Shown one piece after another: positions 16,389 through 25,008 of a stretch of DNA of 31,094 nucleotides. The notes under the pieces were generated by a model. The model worked only from the letters and a program-made list of their open reading frames with translations. It had not been told where the DNA came from and searched no databases. Position 1 is the first letter of the stretch; the number at the start of each line of letters is the position of its first letter. Source of the stretch: Ichthyosporea sp. XGB-2017a (lineage: Eukaryota > Opisthokonta > Ichthyosporea); NCBI GenBank assembly GCA_002811675.1, contig PDIM01010266.1, positions 1-31,094 on the forward strand. The letters are read 5' to 3'. The position numbers were made by a program, and so were the translations under genes.

Positions 16389-18245
16389 ATGTCTTCAAAT
16401 AAGTTCGATTTTACGGATGATCAAATTTCAGAGATTACCGAAGCGTTTGCTGAGTTTGACCTGAGCAATAAGGGTAGTATTGCCGTAGACGACCTTGGCC
16501 AATGTTTGGCCAATGTTGGTCATACTGTTCCAGGTTACAAACTTCGTCGAATGGTGGAAGAGGCGTCCATCAATCCAAACGGTGACGTGACTAAAGACCA
16601 GTTTATGGACTTGCTTTCCGATTTAAAATACGCCTCCAATCCCGGATACAAAAAAGTGGTCAAGCAAAGCAAAGGGGTGAACCAAATGGCGGGCACATCC
16701 TCTCAGTCGGCTGAGGGAACCACCCACTCGTTTAGTGACGACGAAAAGATGGGATACGTTGACTGGATTAACTCTCAGTTAGGTGGTGATCCCGATCTGT
16801 CCAAAGTGCTCCCGATGAAGGAAGAGGGAAACCATTTGTTTTCTTCCTTACACGATGGAGTTCTTTTGTGCAAACTGATTAACGCGTCTGTTCCTGATAC
16901 CATTGATGAACGTGCTATTAACATGAAAAAGCTAAATGTGTACAATATTCACGAAAATCAGACCTTGGTCCTTAATTCTTCAAAGGCTATTGGGTGCACA
17001 GTTGTCAATGTAGGGGCTCAAGATTTGATGGATGGTAATCCGCATCTATGTTTGGGTCTTATTTGGCAAGTAATTCGCATTGGTCTGTTTGCTAGAATTA
17101 CACTTCAAAATTGCCCAGGTCTGCCAAGACTTTTGGAAGGGGACGAAACACTTGAGGAACTACTTGCACTCCCACCTGATTCCATTTTGCTGCGTTGGTT
17201 CAATTTTCACCTGCGTGAGGCTGGTGTAAATCGCACTATTACCAACTTTAGTGGCGACATTAAAGATTCAGAGGGATACACTTATTTGTTGAAACAAATT
17301 GCTCCTGCCAATTGCAAGGTTGGCTTGGAGCCGCTTCAAAAGAGCGATCCGATGGCTCGTGCGCAAGCTGTTTTGGAAAATGCAGAAAAAATGGATTGCC
17401 GCAAGTTTGTAAAACCCCGTGATATCGTCAAAGGAAATGCACGCTTGAATTTGGCCTTTACTGCTCATCTGTTTAATACTTTTCCTGCTCTGGAACTTTT
17501 GGAGACAGATGAAGAGCCAGAGGAAATCATTGAAGAAACCAGAGAAGAGAAAACTTTCCGTAACTGGATGAATTCTCTTGGCGTAGAACCATTTGTGAAT
17601 AATCTCTATATGGATCTTCGTGACGGAATTGTTCTTATTCAGCTTTTTGACAAAGTAAAGCCGGGTTGTGTTGACTGGAAGCAAGTGAACAAGCCCCCTT
17701 ACAAGAAGATTAGTGGCATGATGAAAAAGCTTGAAAATTGTAACTACGCACTGGCTTTGGCCAAAGATTTTAAATTTTCGTTGGTTGGAATTGATGGCAA
17801 AGACATATTTGATGGCAACAAGACCCTGACACTTGCTGTGGTTTGGCAGTTGATGAGAGCTTACACTTTGTCTGTTTTGTCTAGTCTGTCTTCTAGTAAC
17901 AAGCCTGTTGAAGATTCCGATATTCTCGCGTGGGCCAACGAAACTCTTTCGAATGCTGGCAAAGCTTCTCATATTTCTAGTTTTAAAGATCAAACCATTT
18001 CTACAAGTTTACCTGTTATCGAATTGATTGATGCCATCCGCCCAGGTGCCATTACTCAGTCAAATGTGCTCCCTGGAAGAACACCCAAGGACAAACTTTT
18101 AAATGCGAAATATGCTGTATCTATGGCGCGTAAGATTGGCGCTGGTGTTTACGCCCTTCCAGAAGATCTTGTCGAGGTGAAACCAAAGATGGTTCTGACC
18201 GTCTTTGCTTGTCTGATGGCGTGTTCGTTCAATCAGCCGAAGTAA
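16389..18245 (+). CDS. Fimbrin/plastin, actin-bundling protein
   Basis: This is an intronless 618-aa protein, close to the usual fimbrin length of about 630 aa. An EF-hand pair occupies about residues 1-75. The first loop (DLSNKGSIAVDD) is near-canonical except for Asp at the last position; the second is degenerate. Four calponin-homology domains follow at about 118-235, 260-370, 390-500 and 510-615, forming two tandem actin-binding domains. The family uses these to crosslink parallel actin filaments in filopodia, microvilli or the cell cortex. The CH repeats are well preserved, for example GVLLCKLIN in CH1, GIVLIQLFDKVKPG in CH3 and LIDAIRPGAI in CH4. The start is the first ATG, 28 bp after an AT run. 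Calcium sensitivity is uncertain because the second EF-hand looks incomplete. Confidence 0.95.
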   Translation: MSSNKFDFTDDQISEITEAFAEFDLSNKGSIAVDDLGQCLANVGHTVPGYKLRRMVEEASINPNGDVTKDQFMDLLSDLKYASNPGYKKVVKQSKGVNQMAGTSSQSAEGTTHSFSDDEKMGYVDWINSQLGGDPDLSKVLPMKEEGNHLFSSLHDGVLLCKLINASVPDTIDERAINMKKLNVYNIHENQTLVLNSSKAIGCTVVNVGAQDLMDGNPHLCLGLIWQVIRIGLFARITLQNCPGLPRLLEGDETLEELLALPPDSILLRWFNFHLREAGVNRTITNFSGDIKDSEGYTYLLKQIAPANCKVGLEPLQKSDPMARAQAVLENAEKMDCRKFVKPRDIVKGNARLNLAFTAHLFNTFPALELLETDEEPEEIIEETREEKTFRNWMNSLGVEPFVNNLYMDLRDGIVLIQLFDKVKPGCVDWKQVNKPPYKKISGMMKKLENCNYALALAKDFKFSLVGIDGKDIFDGNKTLTLAVVWQLMRAYTLSVLSSLSSSNKPVEDSDILAWANETLSNAGKASHISSFKDQTISTSLPVIELIDAIRPGAITQSNVLPGRTPKDKLLNAKYAVSMARKIGAGVYALPEDLVEVKPKMVLTVFACLMACSFNQPK

Positions 18246-18372
18246 ACCATGAAGCGTATTAATAGTAACCAAAAATACTTGGAGAAAAGAACCTATATTG
18301 AAAAAAAAAAAGTACATAAAGGAAGAATGAGACTTGGAGACGTTCGAGAACATAAGCCTTACTTTTTGAAGA

Positions 18373-18378
18373 AATAAA
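18373..18378 (+). terminator. Poly(A) signal for fimbrin
   Basis: AATAAA lies about 128 bp after the fimbrin stop codon, in the 279-bp convergent gap before the CFAP74 stop. Confidence 0.65.
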
Positions 18379-18498
18379 ATATTAAGTTTTGAACGTTTCT
18401 TGCTCGTTCGAATAATTTAAAGCATTTTGTACCTGCTATTTACTTGCTTAGGTTGCTGTAGTGTGCTTTCGTGTTTCCGGTGTCTCCGTGCGCGCTTC

Positions 18499-18504
18499 TT
18501 TATT
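18499..18504 (-). terminator. Poly(A) signal for CFAP74
   Basis: TTTATT on the plus strand (AATAAA on the minus) lies 21 bp beyond the CFAP74 stop codon, implying a very short 3'UTR. Confidence 0.5.
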
Positions 18505-18524
18505 ATTTATAGTAAATAAAGCAA

Positions 18525-21500
18525 TTAAATTATTACAGAACCCTGGAGTAGAACTGGAAAGCGTTGCTCAATGCCATCACCTTTAACTATCAAGGTCATA
18601 TCGAAGCTCACATAATGACCAGGAGAAAAGTCTTGATGAGGCTGCCAAGTCACTGGTATTTCGATTAAAGGACAGTTGGATTCGATGGATTTTTTTGCTG
18701 TTTCTACAGAGAATCCTGCAGCTTGCGCCGCGGAAGTAAAACCTTCGAATTGGTATTCTCCGAATGCAGACCCTTTTTTGCCTCCTGTACCTTCCTTCGA
18801 GGCAGCCTCGCCACTTTGTTGGGATGCCTTCATGTTTCCTATCTGCAACATTCGACGCACGACTTTTTGCTCGCCTTTCTGATGTTGGCATTTAAACGTT
18901 AGGATAATTGGAGCGCGTTCAGAAGATTTTGCTTGATCACTTGCACCCATGGAGCCTCCAGCTCCCTGTACTGACCCGCTTGTAGCGTTAATTAACTCCT
19001 CCTTGGCTATTAATGCTCGAGGCGTATTTCGATGTATCTCTGAAATGTTATAGTCACCTCCAGTGACAAATAGCAAATGAGGCCAGGCCCGACCGCTTAC
19101 TGGAATGGGGTGCGAAGAAGGCTCACCTTCAATTTGCAGAATAACCACATCATGATAGGCAGGAGATTCTTGATCGGGACTGAAGCATATCTGCAGTTGC
19201 TTTGTTTCCTTGCGGCCGATCACCCCTTCTGTTGGTATGATATCGAATGGAATGTTAATTCCCAAATTACAAGCGGCTTTTGGTGGCATAGTGGATGTTG
19301 GTAGACCTGTGTCAGGATCACATTCAATGACAGTATTTCCGCCGTTGAAACGCAGGCTAGGATCTTGCTCTGAATATGCCAGAGTGCTGTGCATAACCGC
19401 CGTAAATTGAACAGCAAAATCGGATGTGTTTGTAATACTGATCTCCCGCGTGACAGTGTCCCCAATGACTGAGTTGCCCATGTCGAGCATTTCATTGTCA
19501 GGTGATACAATGACTTTGGGATGGACTCCAAAGCCTCGTAATTTGAGATGAATATTATCCACCTGTGACGACACAGTCATTACTTCGTAAAATTCACTAT
19601 CATCAGTAGGCTGAAAACTGAAAACTATTTTGTGCTGCTCATTCGGCTTGAGAGATCTCAAAGAGTTGACCATTTCAAATACTCCTGCATTTGGAAGAAG
19701 TGATGAGGATAGATGAAGAGTTTCGTTGGAAATGTTCATGATTTTGATTGACATGCTTTTCTTCGCTTTAACTGGCACATGACCAAAGTCCAGGATTGGG
19801 CTTCCATTCCTGTTGCTGATAACTAATGAGGGGCGGACCATTACAGAGTGAACTTCCAGATAAAGCATATTCGAAAGTGAATACTTGCCTCTGTCTGAAT
19901 GAAGTTGGTTAATGCTTACCATGTGTGGGTCTTTTTCTTCTACCGCATCTTGAACAAAACATGGAATTTTGAACTGTTTAATAACCGGCTCAATTTCTCT
20001 TAATTGATTGATTCTCTCTTGTGTTTTGGCCAAGTCTTGGTCTTCATTTGAATTCGCATATTCATCTAATGCCTGTTCTGAAAACTTAGCCCCGATATCA
20101 GGGGACTGGCTATTGTTGTTCACATAACCGGTGTCACTGTTATTGTTGCCACCAGTGTTGTTTCCACTGCTATTCATTGGATCGGCATTGCTTCCAGTAA
20201 CAGATCCTGCATTTGATGCGGCAGAGGCAAGATCTTTCCTTTTTTTGCCTTCTCGGGAGTTTTTCGCAGGAGATCTTGAAGAACTTCTTTGAGTGGCTGT
20301 GTTTCCTCGACTTTTCTCAGGAGAGTGTCTCTTATTTGTAGGGGAGGCATTCTCAGGTCGAGAAGAATCCATAGAATTCAGGCTGGACACCGATGCTTGC
20401 AATTTTGCATCAGTTGGTGCGACGCCTCCACATGGCATTGATGAAGTTGATATCGTTTTCAAAGTGGAAAAGTTACTCTGGAACATGGGGTGCTTTGGCG
20501 CTAAGGCCACCAGAAGTCGAATTCTCTCTTTAGGTGCCACTAACGCGACGACGGGACTAATGTTAATGGGTGAGTCTGGAGGGATTGCAAATTCATATGC
20601 GTGGGATACGGTATCTGCATTTTCAATATACACTGAAGTTATGCTTTGGTCACCAAATGCCGTGGGTTTGAATTTGATAGTGGTGGATGATAATCTGAGC
20701 GGAGGTTCAATACCTACTCCAGTCGCAGGCAAGAGATACTCTCTATTGAGGATTGTGCTGCACTTCAAGTTGAACTTATAAATGTTAGCGGACGAAGGAG
20801 AGAAGATAAAATCACGGGTTATCTTTTCGTTTGGGAGTAGGTGCATGAAGCCATTACCTGGATAAATGTCTATACAATCAGGAAGATTCATAAATCCCAC
20901 CTTTTGAGCCTGATTGCTACGGTTGTAGATAGAAATAGGGATTTTCGCGGATTCGTACGTCGTACAAGTACCAAAGTCAATTTTCGGAGGATCAAATACA
21001 ATATCCGCATGTGAAAGGAAGGCTTTCAAAGTAAAGTATACAGCCCGAACTTGACTAGGCACCTGCACCTCAATTTTCATATTAAGTTCAAGGGTCTGAA
21101 GATCTACAAAATAGTCTTTAGCACTTTCTAAAAGGCGCTTAGTAGGCACAAATCGTATCTGAAAAGCAAATGAGGCATTTGCTAAGACAACTACACTTTT
21201 GGGAATGATTTCAAAGTCCCCCTTGATCTCACTGGGAACGTCAATTATAATTTTTCTGGCCGATTTACCTCGATTATAAACGGTTAAAGTATCTCGATAA
21301 AGAAGATCGAAGTAGCAGTATTTCATGTCCAAAACGTCCTGTTCGAGGTAGATCGGCACACCGGTCGATATTCCGCTGACGACAAAAGATACATCTTCAA
21401 TTTTCTGGTCGAAATGAAGTATATATTCCACCTCTAGCTCTCCAACGAGATGTGGATGAAACATAAATGTCACTTTTTTAAATGAATACCCTTCAATTCG

Positions 21501-24206
21501 TCCTGTTTGGCATCTGCATTTGATCGAATTCTCAAATTCTGCCGAACTAACGATCGACTGTGTTTTTGTATTAAGCTCAGTTCCCGGCACAGAGGAATAT
21601 TTTCCCCCGTTGTCACTCTCACAATCACTTTCTTCCCCTTCCCTACTTCCATCACATTCCCGGCTCACTCCATCCTCGTCATCGTTCAAGATTTTCTGTT
21701 CTGTTAATGATGACGATTGAGTTGTTACATTTATATTTGGGATTTTTACCAAAGAAACTGTTTCTGTTGCTGAAGAGGAAGTTGAAGAGACCTCATCTGG
21801 GAGACGAATATTTTTGTCTCCCGCTATGAGAACAAAATTTGTCGCCAATGCTCCATCGTTATATATCGTGATTGAGCACGTCGACCTTTCGCCAAGATAA
21901 ACAGGCTCAAATTTGACATGATTTTCGCTCAACCGAATTTCACACTTTTGTACCAGACATTTTATGGGCACAAACATGGACCCAGTTTCTGTGGCAAATT
22001 CGATTCGATCCTCAATGTCTTCAGCGACGCGTGGGGTGAACCTCAATGTAATATCGCATGTTAGACCAGGGGATAGTTTGCCAGGATGCTTGTACTCTAA
22101 CTGCAAAATATCCACTAGTCGCAAAGGGAGATCTTTGACTTTAAAAGCACTTATGCAATAAGAAACGTTGGTCAATGTAATTGTCTGAACGTATGTCTCT
22201 CCAACATCAAAATCCTTGAAGACTATTTCGTCTCGATTACATTTAAACAAGTCTCCCTTAAACACACGCCCGGCTACTACTTGCTGCTGTTGCTTTCTAG
22301 CGGCAACATTTTTTAATGGCGGCTGAGCTCCTGGGGGTGGGCCGATTTTTGACACAATGGTATCAATTTGTTTTGCCTTTGCTTTCGACAAGCTGGCATC
22401 GCTCATACCAATATTAGGAAGCTTATGAAGAACCCTGTTTTCATTCCAAATGCCACTGTATTCTTTAAATTCATCATCATTTGACTCGTCATCGTCCGAA
22501 AAATCGTGATCTTTTCCAGATAAATTCATGCTATTGCTACTCCCCTCCAGATCATTCAAGTCGTCGTCGTTCGTATCGTTCGTGCCGAATCGAAGAACAC
22601 GAGGATCATCGCCATCGCCATCGTCATCGCTCAATATGAGGTTGTTACTACTTGTCGCCTGCATTGGAGTTTTTGGCCGTGCTATGGGACTGGATTTGTA
22701 AGGGTCGTATAAGAAATTCCCTGTTGTTTCTGCAAGATAGAGTGGCAGGTCATCACTTTCTTCCCCAACACTGCTGCTATTGTCTGATTTGGTATAGCTT
22801 TTTCTCTGCCCAGCATTCGCTGATGACAGTGAATATGAGGAAGAGAACGCCTTGGGTTTCCAATTCTTTCCCATCCCAAGAACTCGCTCTTGGTTGATAG
22901 CATTTTCCTGCTCACGAATGATTTTGTTGACAATTTCCATTTGCCGCAAAGCCTGAGTGGCCTGGAACTTTTTAGTTTCCTTTTCTATAGTTTCCTCTTG
23001 CTTTTTTCGTCGAAAAATTTCTTCAGGATTTTGACCTTGCTTTAAGATGGCAATTCGCTCCTCTCTCTCTTGTTCCTCTAGCTCTTCCCTTCGCTTCAAG
23101 CTTTTTTCCAATTTCGCTCGCAATTGTTGCTGCGATGCATCGATTCCCTTTTTTAAATTAACAATTGACTTCATTTTCTTCTGTCTTTCGGTCTCCAATC
23201 TCCTTTTTGTTTCTTGTTCTTCCTCTTTTAGGGCTCTCAGACTATTGTTAAGGCGCTCTACAGCCGCTTCTTGCCCTCTCACTGCAACCTTCATAGCCTT
23301 TTTGAGTCTACTGTGCTGCTGCTGTTGCAGTTGAGCAATCTTCTCACGACGATGTATGCGCTGCTTTTCGAGCTTTTGAGCTGCCGCTTCCTCTTTAATT
23401 GCCCGAAAGTTACCGATAATTTCTTGTTCAGCCTGTTCCATAATCTCCTGCTCTTCCAGCTTCTGATTGTATGCATCCAATTCAAGAAAGCCTGTGTTTG
23501 CCTCGCAAAGTCGTACCTCCGCTGCTTCCATCGCCTTTAGCTCAAATTGAGCATTACCCATTGCTTCTGTATATTGTAGCTTACATGCATTGATACCAGA
23601 TTGCAACTCATTTCGCTTGCGAGTCAATATCTGACTATCTAAGCTGACGGTATCGCGGGGCTTTTCCATTTCTGCCAACTGTCCCTCCATATTTTTAATA
23701 TCAACGGCAATCTTTTCAGCGTAGCTTGCATTGGTTTTGTATGCTTCAGTGTGTCGCTTCACCTGCTCTTCGATCGAAGATCGTTCGTCCTTTCGCTCTT
23801 CAATATATTTCTTTAATGAGCGTCGTTTGAACGTTTCTTCCCGCTCTTTTGAATCCGAAAAGGTCGCCAGGCAGCCCGTACTAGGATGCACGTATTTCTT
23901 CAGAACAGCTTCGCGTGTGGGCTTTTTGAGATGGAAATTGCTCAGTCTGGACACTGACGCGGCCGGTAATACAGCTTCCACGTCCCCGTGGGACTTATCG
24001 GATAGATGCAAAACTTGCTTCCCCACAAGCATTTCCGAAAGATCATCGTCATTCTCACTTAGCTCCCCGAAACACTGTTCCTCCCAGTCTTCCTCGTCTG
24101 CCTCCAGCTGAAGAAGCTCCTCTCCAAACTCTTCAAGCAAGTCATTCTCACTCTTCAGTGCCGCTAAGCGCTCAACGTCACTCAATGGCCTCGCCTCCTT
24201 CGTCAT
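18525..24206 (-). CDS. CFAP74: Cilia- and flagella-associated protein 74 (C1d central apparatus)
   Basis: This is an intronless 1893-aa protein. The start is the ATG at 24206; the frame continues only to a GTG at 24221. An acidic N-terminus is followed by a long coiled coil (about 120-455) that ends near GQNPEEIFRRKKQEE. An acidic low-complexity segment and then a series of Ig-like ASH/MSP-type beta domains follow (about 640-1250 and 1430-1700). The first of these, around IVFKDFDVGETYVQTITLTN and the ITLRFTPR segment, closely follows my recollection of vertebrate CFAP74. CFAP74 is part of the C1d projection of the ciliary central pair and is needed for normal beating. Human CFAP74 is about 1584 aa; much of the excess here is a Ser/Asn-rich linker (about 1270-1372). 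Other ASH-rich ciliary proteins (HYDIN, CFAP47, CFAP65) lack this N-terminal coiled-coil layout. Confidence 0.82.
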   Translation of the reverse strand: MTKEARPLSDVERLAALKSENDLLEEFGEELLQLEADEEDWEEQCFGELSENDDDLSEMLVGKQVLHLSDKSHGDVEAVLPAASVSRLSNFHLKKPTREAVLKKYVHPSTGCLATFSDSKEREETFKRRSLKKYIEERKDERSSIEEQVKRHTEAYKTNASYAEKIAVDIKNMEGQLAEMEKPRDTVSLDSQILTRKRNELQSGINACKLQYTEAMGNAQFELKAMEAAEVRLCEANTGFLELDAYNQKLEEQEIMEQAEQEIIGNFRAIKEEAAAQKLEKQRIHRREKIAQLQQQQHSRLKKAMKVAVRGQEAAVERLNNSLRALKEEEQETKRRLETERQKKMKSIVNLKKGIDASQQQLRAKLEKSLKRREELEEQEREERIAILKQGQNPEEIFRRKKQEETIEKETKKFQATQALRQMEIVNKIIREQENAINQERVLGMGKNWKPKAFSSSYSLSSANAGQRKSYTKSDNSSSVGEESDDLPLYLAETTGNFLYDPYKSSPIARPKTPMQATSSNNLILSDDDGDGDDPRVLRFGTNDTNDDDLNDLEGSSNSMNLSGKDHDFSDDDESNDDEFKEYSGIWNENRVLHKLPNIGMSDASLSKAKAKQIDTIVSKIGPPPGAQPPLKNVAARKQQQQVVAGRVFKGDLFKCNRDEIVFKDFDVGETYVQTITLTNVSYCISAFKVKDLPLRLVDILQLEYKHPGKLSPGLTCDITLRFTPRVAEDIEDRIEFATETGSMFVPIKCLVQKCEIRLSENHVKFEPVYLGERSTCSITIYNDGALATNFVLIAGDKNIRLPDEVSSTSSSATETVSLVKIPNINVTTQSSSLTEQKILNDDEDGVSRECDGSREGEESDCESDNGGKYSSVPGTELNTKTQSIVSSAEFENSIKCRCQTGRIEGYSFKKVTFMFHPHLVGELEVEYILHFDQKIEDVSFVVSGISTGVPIYLEQDVLDMKYCYFDLLYRDTLTVYNRGKSARKIIIDVPSEIKGDFEIIPKSVVVLANASFAFQIRFVPTKRLLESAKDYFVDLQTLELNMKIEVQVPSQVRAVYFTLKAFLSHADIVFDPPKIDFGTCTTYESAKIPISIYNRSNQAQKVGFMNLPDCIDIYPGNGFMHLLPNEKITRDFIFSPSSANIYKFNLKCSTILNREYLLPATGVGIEPPLRLSSTTIKFKPTAFGDQSITSVYIENADTVSHAYEFAIPPDSPINISPVVALVAPKERIRLLVALAPKHPMFQSNFSTLKTISTSSMPCGGVAPTDAKLQASVSSLNSMDSSRPENASPTNKRHSPEKSRGNTATQRSSSRSPAKNSREGKKRKDLASAASNAGSVTGSNADPMNSSGNNTGGNNNSDTGYVNNNSQSPDIGAKFSEQALDEYANSNEDQDLAKTQERINQLREIEPVIKQFKIPCFVQDAVEEKDPHMVSINQLHSDRGKYSLSNMLYLEVHSVMVRPSLVISNRNGSPILDFGHVPVKAKKSMSIKIMNISNETLHLSSSLLPNAGVFEMVNSLRSLKPNEQHKIVFSFQPTDDSEFYEVMTVSSQVDNIHLKLRGFGVHPKVIVSPDNEMLDMGNSVIGDTVTREISITNTSDFAVQFTAVMHSTLAYSEQDPSLRFNGGNTVIECDPDTGLPTSTMPPKAACNLGINIPFDIIPTEGVIGRKETKQLQICFSPDQESPAYHDVVILQIEGEPSSHPIPVSGRAWPHLLFVTGGDYNISEIHRNTPRALIAKEELINATSGSVQGAGGSMGASDQAKSSERAPIILTFKCQHQKGEQKVVRRMLQIGNMKASQQSGEAASKEGTGGKKGSAFGEYQFEGFTSAAQAAGFSVETAKKSIESNCPLIEIPVTWQPHQDFSPGHYVSFDMTLIVKGDGIEQRFPVLLQGSVII

Positions 24207-25008
24207 GATTATAGGACCCACTTCCCAAACACAAAACTGCTTAGATGAATATACAGGAGGCTATACTGTATATATAATCTTTTTCTCCAGGGTGCCTTTT
24301 TCCTTTTGAATTGATTTTAAATTAAAGGGAGGAAGAAACACTCGAAAGCTGAGATTAAGAAAATAATATAAAATGCAAAAGTTCACAAAAAAAAAGATAC
24401 ATAATAAAAAAACATTTTAGGAGGAATAAGGAAAAAATATACTATTTATATTTCCATTGTGCCAGAATCCTTGTCATGGCTGGATCGGAATGGGCGGGAG
24501 GGTCATTATAGCCTGTAGGGTTCGGCACCTAATTCCGCGTTGTTATAAAGCCTTGTGCGGAACAATTCTTGTACAACTCGCATTTACAATTGGTCAAACA
24601 GTGTCGGTACGTCTTGTCTTGTCTTGTTCAAGGGCTCTATTGACAAAGCAGTCTTCCGATACTATTTAGGAGCAGACAACCCTCACCTGTTCATGCCAGC
24701 TCGGCGACTCTACAGGCTACTGTAAAAGGATCAGCTTGTGCAAAAACCATTCCAAGACGCGGATGTAACTGAGTAAGAGTAATTTATTATCGATTGGAAA
24801 ATAGGTTGTGTCGTCTCTCATACGTGTCTTAATTCAATATAGTGCCATAGGTACAAGGCGGGATTGCTCCATTTGCTGCTGTTGAGAAAGTGAAAACATA
24901 GTGTAGATACATAGTGTGGATGAGCGATGGATGAAACAATGGAAGAATGAATGAATGAATAAATAAGCGAGCATTTACATGTCCCCGAATGTTATTCCAC
25001 AAGAACTA
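24207..25008. other. Intergenic region between CFAP74 and the 705-aa gene
   Basis: It holds the CFAP74 promoter and the 3' end of the minus-strand gene to its right. A TTTATT at 24783-24788 (AATAAA on the minus strand) lies about 220 bp beyond that gene's stop. Simple repeats are (GTCTT)3 at 24611-24625 and an AATG/AATA run at about 24945-24966. A plus-strand open frame at 24457-24669 lacks an ATG start and any recognisable domain. Confidence 0.5.
24945..24966. repeat. AATG/AATA tetranucleotide repeat
   Basis: About four AATG units followed by AATAAATA lie just downstream of the minus-strand 705-aa gene. Confidence 0.7.

Noticed and set aside
24457-24669. Plus-strand 70-codon open frame upstream of CFAP74
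   Set aside because: No ATG at its start, no recognisable domain, and it lies in the CFAP74 5' region.
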